Below the pieces are notes generated by a model that ran no database searches, was not told the origin of the DNA, and saw only the letters and a list, made by a program, of their open reading frames with translations. From Periconia sp. R9002 (taxonomy: Eukaryota; Ascomycota; Dothideomycetes; Pleosporales; Periconiaceae): a stretch of 64,000 bases of DNA. The stretch covers positions 248,001-312,000 of the forward strand of contig JAMAHW010000012.1 in the NCBI GenBank assembly GCA_023627715.1, given 5' to 3'. The position numbers and the translations under genes are program-made. Shown piece after piece: positions 13,084-25,404 of this stretch (position 1 is the stretch's first letter; the number at the start of each line of letters is the position of its first letter).

Positions 13084-14734
13084 TCTGACTGAACGTCGTT
13101 TGCTGAAGACTGTAGAAATCTACAGTACAAATCTGTTGAACGAAGTTCAAATATCAGGCTGTGCCAATCAACCCATTTTATCATACATGCTCGATGATCA
13201 TGTTTGAGTGATGCCCCCATCTATTGTTGCCAATGTTATCGTTCTGCATGATCGCGAATGCGGGTGAGTTCGGGGAAGTTCTGGATAACTGTACCCAGGA
13301 CTCGCACTCTATCGGATGAGGCTACGTGATTGGTCGCTATTTGTATAGAACTTACTATCGCGACTCGCCCGAACTCGGCCGGCCTGCCGATCAAACCGAG
13401 GCTATCCTTGTTGAGCACTCGCTAGCTATAAACCGTATCCTTTCCCCGTACCCTTGTACCGTATGAAAGATTATGGACACATGCTTTGTTGCTGCTGCGC
13501 GAATACTCGCATCCTGTTATCAGCTTATCAGACTCTGGAGATATATGCTCGGTGACCTAGAAACGCAGTACAAGTCTAAACTCGCTGACGGCTGGGATCG
13601 TGAACTTCTGCTTGGGCCGCGCATCGTGGTCGAAACTCTCCATCCCCGCGCTTTCGGCTAGTCTACGATGCAGTCTTTGTAGAGGCTTTTGATTTTTGGA
13701 ATGGAGTAACTGCAGCGCTTAGCATAGGTTTCTACGCATGGCGCACGCAATGCAAACGAGATGCTGTAGTTTGAGGTGTATTCAAGTATATCCTTGACGC
13801 CTACATACCCTACTGACCGGTATAGGTGCGACGCACTTTGGATACTACAACTTAAATAAATGCTGCCGAAGAAATCAAAAGATATAAATGTGACTAAGTA
13901 ACCAAGGGTACCGGATTCATCGAACTTCACTTCGATCTAGGGGATTGTGATGAGCGCATAGCGAAAAAAAGCTCCGCTCTGCAATGTTACAGATGGCTCT
14001 GGAAGATAATCCCGTCCGAGAATCAACGCTCCATGAAGTTTTGTGGAAGGCTGAGACCCCATAATACTTGGTCCGTCGTTTCGTCCCTATGCAAAATACC
14101 GATTCGCTTAATGTTCAAAGCGTAGCGGCTACAAAGAGGGGATGTTGGGGGCTGAATTTCTTTTTAGACGCTAGGTCTACATTCACATTATTAATCATTG
14201 TAGGATAGGAAACTATGTAGAATGCTCACTAATCCATCCAGCATTATCACGGACAAGCCACAGCGCCACCCTGTCAGTGCGGGGCTTTCATCGGATTCGT
14301 CAACGACGCTAGATATAATAGGTGTTATGAACTGGTTTGCACCAGCCACATAACCAGTCGAATCCTTGCTCCTTGTACGTATTATGTTCCTGCTGGACGT
14401 CCATTCGCACACAAATTCAAACCAGATAGTGTAACTTTGTGCGCGAAGTAGTAGCTTTCAAGAAAATTGCGAGCTTTAGCGCCCGAATGCACGTGCTTTT
14501 ACCACCCACAATTCTATCGCCAGCTTGCTTCCACAAGGAAAAACAGTCTCACAGCATACACAAAAGATACATTGAGAGGTGGATATGACTAATTAAAAAC
14601 TATGGCTGAGGAATATAAACAATCACTTCAAGACAGCCAGACAAATGTCAGTATCACAGCCCACCACATTATTCTTACGAGTGGAACTGTTCGACATTCT
14701 TCTTTGAATTCCGCCAGGACACGTATCTTGCAAA
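13084..14734. other. Intergenic, no gene recognised
   Basis: About 1.65 kb between the divergent MFS and epoxide-hydrolase-like genes. Apart from the paired elements at 13261-13380 I see only short frames (for example 62 codons at 13473-13661 on the plus strand) with no recognisable features. Confidence 0.45.
13261..13380. promoter_or_regulatory. Paired CGAGTTCGGG elements upstream of MFS gene
   Basis: CGGGTGAGTTCGGGG at 13261-13275 and, about 100 bases further on, an inverted copy CGACTCGCCCGAACTCGG at 13361-13378, which contains both GAGTTCGGG and CGGGCGAGT on the minus strand. They lie 180-300 bases upstream of the MFS start. The same word occurs upstream of the neighbouring Zn2Cys6 gene at 9235. 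Confidence 0.4.
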
Positions 14735-16155
14735 ATGTTGTCTCCATTGCCATCAATGTCACTATCACTCCTCTCGCTGCTAGTTGCAGGTGTACATTCA
14801 GCACCTGCAAACAACCACAACAATGACCAAGTTGGTCAAGCGCGACCCTACAAAATCGATGTGGACCCGAAATTCATGCAGCAAACTCTGCGAAAAGTTT
14901 CGGATTTCCGCCCCTCCATTGAATTATCGGGCCCAGAATGGGCAGACGGTGCGCCTCAAAGCGACATCCTCGAGGTTCAGAAATACTGGACAGACACATA
15001 CAATTGGACATCTGTTCAAGACAAGATGAATTCCGAATTTTCTCACTACATGACTACACTGCCCTCTCCCGGGGGGCGATACACTCTTCCCCTTGACATC
15101 TACTTCAGACATGAACGTAGCAGCAGGGCTGATGCTATCCCATTACTGGTATGTGACTCTCAGGTACAATGTGGCATCCTAAGACTGCAGAAACCCATTG
15201 AAATCTTGATTCATGCTCATTATTGCTGGTTAGATGCTCCACGGTTGGCCAAGTACCAGCGTCGAATTCGAAAAGGTTATCCCAGAACTGGTGAACCCGG
15301 ACGCCAGCAAACCTGCTTTTCACGTTGTCGCACCCGATTTCCCTGGATTTGGGTTCTCGCCTGCTCCGAAGACGGCTGGCATGGGTGCTGAAGAGCACAG
15401 CAAACTTCTCGCTTCTCTAATGGCACAGCTGGGCTACGATCAGTACGCAATTTACAGCACTGATATGGGATTTCTGATTGCTCAAGACATGGTTGTGAGA
15501 TATGAAGCAAATCTCATCAAGCATATCACGGATTTCTACGTCGTATTCCCAAGCACCACGGACACGGCGCGTTATGCTTCGAACCAAACCACACAGGAGG
15601 AGACCGTATACCTGAATTCGCTGAACGCATTCTTAACGGATCATACAGGTTACTCGGCTATCCAGTCAACATTTCCCCTTGCTATCGCGTACGCATTCAA
15701 TGATAGCCCGCTAGGGTTCTTCGGATGGTTCTATTCCCTTTACTCCACAGTGAACGACAATACATACAAGTACACACTCTCCGAGATTATTACGCAAGCC
15801 CTTTTGCTTTACATCCCCGGTGTGTACGGCAACATCAGAGCCTACAAGGAATTGTACAGCCCGGAACTTTTTATCGCCAAGAAGAAGTCATCGGTCCCTA
15901 CAAGCGTGCTTCAATTTGGCGGTACAGCGCGCTATCCAGCCCTCGCCAACTGGAACTTCGTTGTGAGTTACACCCACCCGATTTTAACCTACGGAACTCT
16001 ACTAATTGTTATATTAGCCCCGTGAATGGGTTGAACGAAATGCCAATGTAACATTCTTTGCTCGTCATGAGAAGGGAGGCCATTTTCCTGCGGTTGCGCA
16101 ACCGGATTTGGTGGTAGAGGACATTCGAGCAAGTTTTGCCCAACCCGGATACTGA
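14735..16155 (+). CDS. Secreted epoxide-hydrolase-like alpha/beta hydrolase
   Basis: Alpha/beta-hydrolase of the microsomal epoxide hydrolase group, predicted to add water to an epoxide via an Asp-ester intermediate. Three exons: introns near 15150-15230 and 15967-16017; stop at 16153-16155, about 435 residues. An N-terminal hydrophobic segment (LSLLSLLVAGVHSAPA, about residues 9-24) looks like a cleavable signal peptide, unusual for this mostly intracellular class. The EHN-type N-terminal domain follows (FRPSIELSGPEW). The second exon opens with LHGWPST (oxyanion loop HGWP); the nucleophile elbow reads STDMG with Asp as nucleophile; the catalytic His is in KGGHFPAVAQPD. Both catalytic landmarks are present, so it is probably active. 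No clear pathway link to its neighbours. Confidence 0.82.
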
Positions 16156-16982
16156 TTTCAAGTATTGGCGTGGACCCAGGAGATTTTTTGCGCAGAGAAG
16201 TGGCTCTGTGGTTTGACTGGTTGTAGTAATATAGATAGGGACATCATTTGTATACAGGTTAACTTTTCATAATAGATATTTCTGCGTAGCTCACTCTGGG
16301 ACATTTTAGGACAATTGTGTAAGTTCCATTGACAGTGTAGTGTATGCCTTCTATCAACCCTCGAGTGCTCGTCTAGGTTACGAGGCTTTGTGATAGTAAT
16401 TTTTCACGAATGCAACGCAATGAAGGCAATTTCTTGATATTGGTCGTTCTCATCCGGCGAATACTTGCAAATATTGTGTTTGGGCCTTGCGCATTTGTTT
16501 TGAATGTTGTGCGAAGGGGCGGCGCGCAGGACGTGATGACGTATACAGTGGGCTCTTGCCCAGCGGGGAAAAGGTACACCTGTATGTGATTGGCGATCGA
16601 TGTGGGGATGAGAAGCTCGCGTCGCGTCGTTTTTTGAGGGTATTCGGGGGTCCGGAAGACAGGTTTGGATTACATCAATTCCCGCTGATCTGTGAGGCCC
16701 CTGTCCCTAAAGAAAAATTCCAACGAAATGTATGAGTGCTACCTGTTGATATCTGCGAATACCCGCGCACCTTGCCTATCCACCGGGTACTCGCTATTCG
16801 GCACGGACTTAAGAGACCCATCGGCGCCTGTTACATCTAACACCGTGTACAAGGGACGATCACGAACACATTTAGGCATTAAATTGTAGGTATAACATAA
16901 AGATATTTTGACGCGCAACATATCACCGCGGCTGTTTCAAAGTAAATCCCCCAAAATAAACATTGATATCACATATACCCCA
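16156..16982. other. Intergenic, no gene recognised
   Basis: About 0.83 kb between two plus-strand genes. Contains the promoter of the methyltransferase. No open frame with recognisable protein features. Confidence 0.5.
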
Positions 16983-17837
16983 ATGTCACAATCGTACGTC
17001 CAAGGCTATTCTTCCTCCACACTATCCAACCACCAGACTCGTACAGCGCAATCAGACGCCGCTTTTCTCCTTCCCCATATCAAGCACACTGATAATATCC
17101 TCGATGTTGGCTGCGGTCCAGGCTCCATTACTGTGGGCTTTGCTCAGTATGCCAATCAAGGAACCATAATCGGCGTCGACATCTCCGACGCGGTTTTGCA
17201 AAAGGCAAAAGCATTGGCCGCAGACGCCAATGTACCAGTGGAAGGACCTGGCTCTGTAATCTTTGAGCAAGGTGACATTCTGCAGGGTCTCTCATACCCC
17301 GACAACCATTTCGACATTGTATACGCCTCTCATGTCTTCGGTCACCTGCTGCCATCACCTGAACTGCCCCTCCGGGCTCTAGCTGAGATTCGAAGAGTGC
17401 TCAAACCGGGAGGCATTGTGGCTACCCGTGATGCGGCAGATCAGCATTTTTACCCGCGAAACCTGAACATCGATCAGTTGTGGGTGCGAAATCTAGGCCG
17501 TGCGGTGCGTAAAGGAGCTCCCGAAAACCCAGACGGACCAGATGCTCCAGGAGCAGGAATGCCGGCGATTTTCCGCGCTGCTGGCTTTGACGTGGATGGT
17601 GGCAAAGTGCATGTTGGCGCTGGAACAACTGTGTATGCGGGAAGTACTGCGCGAAGGTGGATCGCTTCGCGAGGTGTCGGTCAACTGCAGCAGGGCGATG
17701 CTTTTCGCCAGAGCTGGCTGGATGCGGGAATCACGGAAGAGGAAATTGGAGCGACGGTGGCAGCAGTGCAGAAATGGGCGGAAACGGACGATGCTTGGTT
17801 GGCGATTCTGCAGTGTGAGATGCTGGCATGGAAGTAA
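16983..17837 (+). CDS. SAM-dependent methyltransferase (UbiE-like)
   Basis: Class I S-adenosylmethionine methyltransferase, cytosolic, 284 residues, intronless. The start chosen is the ATG at 16983 (MSQSYVQGY); the frame is open further upstream but only from a non-ATG codon. Motif I is ILDVGCGPGSIT (about residues 39-50), followed by IIGVDIS (motif post-I), GDILQGLSYPDNHFDIVYASHVFGH (motif II) and VLKPGGIVATRD (motif III). The pattern matches UbiE/COQ5-like and small-molecule methyltransferases; the acceptor is unknown. It is isolated from other enzyme genes, the nearest being the epoxide-hydrolase-like gene 0.8 kb upstream on the same strand. Confidence 0.88.
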   Translation: MSQSYVQGYSSSTLSNHQTRTAQSDAAFLLPHIKHTDNILDVGCGPGSITVGFAQYANQGTIIGVDISDAVLQKAKALAADANVPVEGPGSVIFEQGDILQGLSYPDNHFDIVYASHVFGHLLPSPELPLRALAEIRRVLKPGGIVATRDAADQHFYPRNLNIDQLWVRNLGRAVRKGAPENPDGPDAPGAGMPAIFRAAGFDVDGGKVHVGAGTTVYAGSTARRWIASRGVGQLQQGDAFRQSWLDAGITEEEIGATVAAVQKWAETDDAWLAILQCEMLAWK

Positions 17838-18716
17838 GGTTGCAAACCACCGTGGGTTTATCGGCGAGTAGATTTCGTATATGTGCATTAGCATACCGGT
17901 ACAACTATGGTTGTACTGCTACTATGAATATGTCCTGTTCGTCCACATGATCCATGCTTTTTCTATTGAATGGCACAACGGTGCCAGATATCGAAAATGG
18001 AATCATCTTCTTTAACCTTCCGCAAGCCGTGATTGATGCGCCTTGCGTTCTTCTCTGGCTGCCGTCGCACTTTGTTCTGCACCTCTGCTGAGACATACGC
18101 CGATGAATAGGTGGTGTGCAGTTCCATCGCCTTCTCGGCTTCCAACTCGTGTATTGGGGCTTGCGATTCGAATGGGTGTGGTCTACCATGTCTGCGGCGA
18201 TAATATAAGTGGACGGAGGAATGAATGATTGACGATATGCATGGTATTGAGGCTGGCTGCACTGGTTTTTCAGCTCTCAGTTTTTGCGCACCTCTTCCGC
18301 CACTATCGCAGTTTCCCCGCAATCATAACTTCCCCTCAACGAGGCTTGCTGAGAAATATTGCTCAAGGCTCAACACCCCAATAGTTGTTATCTGGTGGTG
18401 TGCACTAGCATAGAACAATTATAGGAAGGGGGACCACAGTCATAGACAACACTACGTGTCTGCCCTTAGCTGGTCGATGCAAGCTCAAAATACGATATCA
18501 ATCCCAAGCATTCAGCTCTTGGGTGCTTGCATTCAGGTGTGTATGTGTCCACTCTCAGCTTGCCAAAACAAACCTTTTATACGAAAGCACACTGCACGCA
18601 TCAGCTCTTATACCAGCTCTTGAGTGTAAGCGTGTATAAGAAGTTTGCATTACTCGCAAATTCCCTGGATCTTTACCTTCAACGTTCTCATTCTCATCAC
18701 AACCATTCCTAACACC
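17838..18716. other. Intergenic, no gene recognised
   Basis: About 0.88 kb. Only short frames that overlap on both strands. It includes the promoter of the unknown gene at 18717, with a run of TATAC/TATA-like words near 18575-18640. Confidence 0.5.
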
Positions 18717-19341
18717 ATGGATCCTAACGACAACGCGGATGCCATTCAGCCAGACTCAAGCAACCCTGACGAGTATGTCAGGCCCAAATGCCAGGCGATC
18801 CTTAACGGTCTTATTCGATCTTACAAAGCTCCTACCAAAGCCGAGTTCTTCAGCTTCACGAACGCAGATCCCGCAATTGATCCTGGCAATGGCAAATCTG
18901 AAACCGACCACTTTTTCGAGATCCAACACGTGATCAAGATGCTCTTCGATGATGGCGGACCATTCTCGGAAGCTAATGGTGGCGAAGCTGCAGCTTTGGA
19001 AGAAGACTTGGGATCGTGGGTTACGCTCTCAGTTTGGCTCAACGACTGCCAGAACCTATACCCAGTGAAGCCCGCGTTTAACCAGGAGAAGAAAAAACTA
19101 TTCCTTGACAGCTATTGGAAATGGGAGCAAAATGGTAACATGCTCAAAAAATACATGGAGGCGAGAGTGAAAAGCACCACAAAGGGGGAGGTGACAGTGA
19201 AGAAGAATATCAGAGATTGGTCACAGAGTATGGCAATGTACGGTAACGCTCCAGATCATTATGTAAGTGCCTATGCCTGAGTAGCGATTCTAGAAAGTTT
19301 GCTTACAGCTACCCTTGAATAGACCAGCCACCGTCTTGTAG
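18717..19341 (+). CDS. Hypothetical protein, about 192 residues
   Basis: I do not recognise this gene. The start is the ATG at 18717 in a good context (ACACCATGG). One intron is supported at 19263-19308 (GTAAGT..TTACAG, phase 0), after which 11 codons end at a TAG at 19339-19341. The protein is hydrophilic, with an acidic N-terminus rich in Asp and Asn, a tryptophan-containing middle (EDLGSWVTLSVWLNDCQNLY) and a basic, lysine-rich later part (KKYMEARVKSTTKGEVTVKK). No signal peptide, membrane segment or catalytic motif is visible. Splice signals and codon pattern argue for a real gene. Confidence 0.6.
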
Positions 19342-20391
19342 CGTTTGTTGGTGCCAAAATCTGCGATCGCATGGGCTGGTCTTTTCCAAGGCAGCCGAGT
19401 TTTAGGGATCCATCGAAACCGTGGAAGCGATTTCCGTATAGAGGAATAGTATGATATATGTACCTCGCGGCTGAAGACATTGTTTCAAATTGTTTCCTGT
19501 GTCAGAGTCAACATAGCGAAGAATAGGAATAGTATGCGATGATACGACTATCCTTTGAATTATTGACCAAATGCCTTGACTCTACTGCAAATGACTTCAG
19601 AATATACTTAATCGCACAAGTAGGCCCCCTTGATTTGGCTATAAGAATGACAGAATGTAGGTTTAGTGAGGAAAGCTACAAAGGTACCCCGAAGAAAACC
19701 TCCACGTGGTAACTACAAGGGGAGTGCAAAACAGCATTCTGCTTGGCCATACCGTTCAAATCCTTATTTGTCCGGATAGGGTAGCCTAGGCAGTACCTCG
19801 GTACTATTTCCTTTTCCAAGATAGCAATCTTGCTTGCCCATTAAATCAGGGGTCATCAATGCCTTAGGTAGGGTTCACCTATTTTCCGGCGAACCGTGCG
19901 TGTTACGTGCGAGAGACCATTTATTAACTCCCTTTGTAGTTCTGCCTCTCAATGCGCTGCTACGATGGTGTGCTTCCAGAACGTGGAGAGGTACAGATAG
20001 TATACAATTAGTTAGTTTATTTTATGTTTAAATATTGATGGAAGACCTACTTCTTTCCCGTCTGTCTGATGTTACTGTGGTAGCTAGTGTCGACTGCCGC
20101 AAATCCGTGTCGGATGAAAAATGTCCGAGTCTCGTCCTTCGCAGTGTTCTTGGTTTTGAGCGCTGCCGACGATATAGGGCGCTTGTGCCTGTTTGATGTT
20201 TTGGGGGCCGTCTCTTGAACGAATAGCATGAGGGCATTTGCTATCGCAGGAGCAAGGTCGCGCAAAACAGCAAATGCTACAAAATATTCACCTCGCTTAA
20301 ATGAGACTGAAAAATTACAGAACATCATTGCAGCTCTTCTCTGATCAGTTGCGACTTTCCGTTCCACGCTCTCTCTTTGCAGCCTCCAATC
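19342..20391. other. Intergenic, no gene recognised
   Basis: About 1.05 kb. A minus-strand frame at 20047-20367 has no ATG start and no known features; I consider it chance. The right end holds the promoter of the membrane-protein gene. Confidence 0.5.
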
Positions 20392-22502
20392 ATGCCGTCA
20401 ACACACCCGCAGTACGATGAGTTGTCGCGAGGAGACCAGATAGCCAACCAGCGGTTACCAGGACGTCTCAATGCAGAATCACCAGATTTATCGAAAGAGC
20501 TTAAATATGATCTAACGGCCAAGCCTCAGCCATCGTACACGCTGTTATCTGATGACGGTGACTCTGATGGCCAGCAGGAGCGTGCAACACGAAAGATACA
20601 CTGGTTTTCGCCAACTTTGATGATAATCTCACTCTTATGCGGGGTGGGACTGGCAGTCGGACACCATGTCTATTACAACGAATTGAACGACGAGGAAGTT
20701 GGGTCAAGCGACAGACAGCAATGGTCTCTCCGATTTGGCAACGCTTTTGCTGTGGGGGCGAGCCTTTGCCTGAGGACAGCGGTCGGTACCGCTTATCTAC
20801 AAGTCCTTTGGAGACGTCTGAGCAAAAGCGACACTTCCGTACGCACCATTGATTCATCCCTCAGTGTCGTGGACAACATCCTTCATTTTTCCAATTTCGA
20901 ACTTTGGAGAAAGTTGCGGTTCGGTATCGCGCTAGCGCTTCTTTTATGGTAGGCACATGTTCATGAATATGGAATTGTCAGATTAACAAAGGATATGTAC
21001 AGGTGTCTTCCTATTCCAACGCTACTCGCCCCAGCTACGTTGTCAGTTCGTCAGAAACCAGTTTTTAGCTCTCATATTCTTCCAGTTCTCAACCTAGATA
21101 TTAGTGCCCCCCAACAATTCCTGTCTGCGCAAGGTGGGGCGTCGGGATACGAGGTGACTGCAACACCCCAACTCAAGAGACTCGCGGCAATGGTAGCAAA
21201 CAGCGGAAACATTTTATCTTTCAATTCACCTTCTTCCGCACCAAACTCATCGTACGAGGTGGCTTCCGTTGCGCCTTTAATCCGGTGCCGAGCCGCCAAC
21301 GAAACAGAACAGTCTAGGTTGCTGAAGGGCGCGACTGACATGGAAATTGCACCTCCACTGACAACCAACCATAGCGCAAAATGGTCATCTGCTGGTTATT
21401 TCAACAGCGGTGAGATTGGTTACCTAGCGGTATATGATGATCATGACAATGTGACTATGGGAGAGACACGCCCGTATCTTGTCGAAGATGGGCCAGACTC
21501 TGGCCACCTCAAATACCCAATCTACGATAGTCTCCTCGTAGCACTACAACGTGGAAACAGTACGTCGAAGTATCAATCAGATACTGACTACATTAGTTGT
21601 CACTTATGGAACAGTACGATCAAGTTTTCCGTCAACATCGTGTCCGGATTATCGAGAGTGGAGAATATCAGAATCACATGGGAAAATCAGGTCAATGCCA
21701 GTTTCCTGTACGATCTCGCCTTCAACTTCAGTGCTTCCGACTCCTCAGCATCCGGCCCCCTATCGTACATATCATACTTCACAGCAGTATCAAACTACAT
21801 CATTGGGAAAGGGGTATATACGACCTCAAACTACAGTGATACCTCTGACAACTTCGCGATGACCGGAGACGTGTTTGGATCCACGTTGTCGCTCAATTCA
21901 CAGTTCCGCGCTATGACCATGGACATACGCAGCCACCTCGATAGTGCGATCAACTTGCGACTCACCGATAGCGAAAAGCTTCGCAACACGAGTTTCAGCG
22001 AGGATTTGGAACAGCTTGCGCTCAACACTACCATCAGTCTCTACACGGATCCGCAATTCTGGTGAGATTCCACCCTAATATTCTTCCACACGTTGAGTTT
22101 TGTCTGGCTGGCTAATCTTTCGTCGTAGCAAATACAACTCCACCAACGTGACTTCTCAAACGTCACTCACGGTTTATAGCTACGAATCCCGCAATCTGTT
22201 TCTGGCGTATGGCCTTGCTATACTGTTTTCAGCTCTCTCTGTCATACTTGGTTTGTACTCGATGCACCGCAACGGCGCCAGCTACGACGCAAGTTTCTCC
22301 AGCATTAGCGCTGCTATGCAAAACGAAAAGGTCAGTCGTCAGTCGTTGTGATATACGTCGCTGAGTTAGTGATTGACGTGAGCAGGTCATCAAGTTGTTT
22401 CAACAAGCCAACGCCACTATGGCGCAGCCGCTAAGCAGGCAAGCGGGTAACATCAAACTCCGATTTCGCCCTCAGCATGGTTTTGTCGCCAAAGACCCAT
22501 AG
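20392..22502 (+). CDS. Uncharacterised fungal membrane protein with glycosylated ectodomain
   Basis: Four exons (ATG at 20392, TAG at 22500-22502), about 645 residues. The layout is a cytosolic N-terminus, a transmembrane segment (FSPTLMIISLLCGVGLAVGHHVYY), two further hydrophobic stretches around WSLRFGNAFAVGASLCL and FGIALALLLWCLPIPTLLAP, then a large region of about 330 residues with many N-x-S/T sequons (for example NSS, NET, NHS, NST, NAS, NTT), and finally a C-terminal transmembrane segment (LFLAYGLAILFSALSVILGLY) and a short tail ending in IKLRFRPQHGFVAKDP. This architecture recurs in a lineage-expanded Pezizomycotina family sometimes labelled formylmethionine deformylase-like; there is no sequence sign of deformylase activity, and I treat the function as unknown. 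Confidence 0.78.
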
Positions 22503-22980
22503 CGTTAGGTTTCGGGTGTTTGTTTGGAGGGTTCGGACATAACCTCGTTTGTTCATGTTCTTGTCCGCGGTTTTGAAGACAGGACCAATATGTTCCAGTG
22601 GAGAGAAAGTGATATTTAGGCATGCACCCGCAAATTGTTCAAGGGTGCTTCGAGTGGAATTTACCATAACGTTTGAAGCGATCTGAACTGTGGATCCACT
22701 AGCACATCTAGTTGTGGTCCCATCGACAGGTCACATAGACGCGCAGCTAAAACCTGAAGACAGAACTTAGTTTAACTGGTACAATAGCCACCTCCGGGCA
22801 GCACTATATTGGTAGCATCTATTCTATAATTTTGTTTATAAGACGAGTCGCAAGGTAGCTGGCATATTGCTTTATTGATAAAAATAGCCAACGAACAATG
22901 ATTGTCATAAATTGTTGCGCTTCATACCATCGGGGCACCAACTCGGACGACGACTGTGAATTCTCAGTGCCCAAGCTTAT
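22503..22980. other. Short convergent intergenic region
   Basis: About 0.48 kb between the 3' ends of the membrane-protein gene and the P450. No gene seen. It separates the accessory left part from the metabolite cluster. Confidence 0.5.
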
Positions 22981-24652
22981 TCAGCTGATCTTCTCTACTC
23001 TTCTTAAAGCAACCTTGGCGCCATTACGAGACTTCGTCACCAGTGATATCTGCTCCCTCCAAGCTGGCTCGGGGTCCCGATTCTCTATGCTAGAAAACTC
23101 CTGCATCAACCGTACCAAGACGTAGCTGGCTTCAGTAATTGCATATTGTTGACCAAGACAGATCCGTGGTCCCCCATTGAAGGGAATATATCCCCAACCA
23201 GGACGAAGAGAAGGATCATCCCATCGTTCAGGACGGAACAGCTCAGCGTCAGGGCCAAAGATATCGGTAGACCGATGCATGCAATAAACATGATAATCGA
23301 CTTGCTGACCTTTCTCCACCATGATTGGTAATTGACCATCGGGGCCACCGCCACGAGGAAGTACGGTGTCTTTTGTAGCAGTGCGGGCATTGAATGGAAC
23401 AGGTGGGTATAGCCGCAGGCCTATTACACGCGTCAGCCACAACTATCGGGAAATCATTGACTGTGGCATACTCACATTCGTTCAAAAGATTACGTAGCTG
23501 CTTCATATTGCGAAGGCTCTCATAGTCTGGAATCCGACCTGCAAATGTACCCTCGACTTCTGCACGTACCCGCGACCATAAATCGGGACGACGTGCAAGA
23601 ACGAAAAAGGTATTCGTGAGGAGGGCGGCAGTAGTATCTCTTCCAGCCATCAGAACGTTAAGAATCTCGTATCTCAGTTCCAATGGATCGCGTGTTGCTT
23701 TGACCATCTCGTCCAGAAAGACGTAAGTACAGCCGTCTTCGATCCTTTTGACCGGGCGTCTTAGATAGTCCAGAAGTTTAGAGTCTATGACTGATTGCAC
23801 TGTCTCGCAAGCCTCGTCAAACTTGTCTTTCTTAGTACCTTTGTACAGAGAGTACGCTAGGCCGAATGGGCGTCCCCATCCTCGGTCGATGATATTTCTG
23901 AGATGGATCCTTTTTTGGATGAAGTCGAAAGCGTCCATGAAACGCATTGATTCAGACCCTGGAGTATCGAGCTGCGAGTGGAAGGCCATGTCGGCACCAA
24001 GTAATATTTCGGATGCGGAATCAAGAGTCATGCGGAAAAACAGGGGCATGAGATTGACTTCAACCAAACCAGAGCGCATATCAGGCTCGGGTAGCGCCTT
24101 AAGTAGGTCCCGCACATGAGACTCAAGATTTGACAAGTCCGATACTATCGTCTTTGTGAAGTTTGGCCGGATGAGTGTCTGTACCCAGTGTTAGATACGT
24201 GCATGTTGCCGTCATTGCTTATATGTATGCGTAAATACCCTGGAATGTTTCCACGCAGCGCCATCATTGGAGAAAATCCCTGGCCCAGTAACGGGGCCCA
24301 TCAAGGTTCTCCTTCGCTGCCCCAACTCAAAGCTTTCAAAATCAGAGGCGAGAATGGTTTTGATATTCTCCGGCTCTATAGTGAAGATGATTTGATCAAT
24401 GCTCATTGTAGCGCTTGAGAATGTCTTGCCAATCTTCGCGTACCGACTGATCCACATTTCTAAATAGGTATGCGATTTGATAGCTTTAACTTGTTCAATA
24501 AGATTTTGTAACCGCGAGAATTGAGGCATTGCATGGCAACCATTTGCTGCCTTGAACGTGCGGCGTCGGTGCCATGCTTGCAAGCGTTTGGCACTGTGCA
24601 CAAAAAGGGGAAGCCCGATGATAATGAGTGTAAAGTAACTTAAGGATACCAT
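22981..24652 (-). CDS. Cytochrome P450 (CYP52-like)
   Basis: Haem-thiolate mono-oxygenase anchored in the ER membrane by an N-terminal helix ([15 protein letters not shown]). Three exons: ATG at 24652; the introns fall after WKHSR and inside the ExxR codon run. Landmarks are [10 protein letters not shown] in helix I (oxygen activation), E-C-L-R across the second splice junction (ExxR), PERW, and the haem loop [12 protein letters not shown] with the Cys ligand. About 520 residues, normal. The helix-I and haem-loop wording resembles CYP52-type alkane/fatty-acid hydroxylases. It has a TGGCTGAC element about 150 bases upstream (24799) and another inside its second intron (23432), tying it to the metabolite cluster, where it probably oxidises the polyketide chain. 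Confidence 0.9.
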
Positions 24653-24798
24653 GATCTTTTGCGAAACGCTAAATCTGCACAGGGAATAAAACGTTTCAGT
24701 ATTCAGTCCTCAAGTACTTTTATCTAGCAAACGACACCGATGAGGTCGTGTCAAGAGCGAATGTGTTGGTTCTGGCTTACTCTGCGCTGACCTCAAGC

Positions 24799-24806
24799 TG
24801 GCTGAC
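24799..24806 (+). promoter_or_regulatory. TGGCTGAC element, P450 promoter
   Basis: Exact TGGCTGAC 147 bases upstream of the P450 start, with a weaker GCGCTGAC 15 bases before it. One of the intergenic copies that mark the cluster. The rest of 24653-25404 holds no gene I can recognise. Confidence 0.6.
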
Positions 24807-25404
24807 AGGACTGTGCCCCTGTTGACAGATACGTCATAGTCTGAATTTCGCATCATGATGTTTTTTGGGTAATTCGACAGAAGGCGGGGTTTTCACGGTA
24901 AACCGGTGTGTTGATTCACCACATAGGTACATCAATTGATACTTATTTGGGGGATTGTAGGTACTGAACCTTCAAGCTCCCGATCACGTGACACTCATTT
25001 ACCTTCATCCACATGTGTACATCCACTGGTAGACAGGGACGCTCCACTTGACTTATTCATGTTGAAATACTGTGAAAGATTGATATCAATCACTTTTTTG
25101 CGTTTGATATGTATCTTGGATGAGGATCAATAATCGAAATTAAATTCCTCGCGAGGTTTTTCGACGCGTCGTAGCGCAAATGTATCTGTAGACTGATAGA
25201 AGTAGTGGAAAAAGTCAAGCACGGGGTTCAGAATGAAACCCTTTTTATCTCAAAATGGCCGTGAATTTCTCTGAAAATAGAGCACTGATATGGTATATGG
25301 CAGGGTAGAAAGTGCATACATATTTGTGACAGCAAGTGGCTAAAAACAATCCTGACTAGCGGCGGAGGCGAACAACGTGAATAACAAAGGCGAACTTCAA
25401 CATC

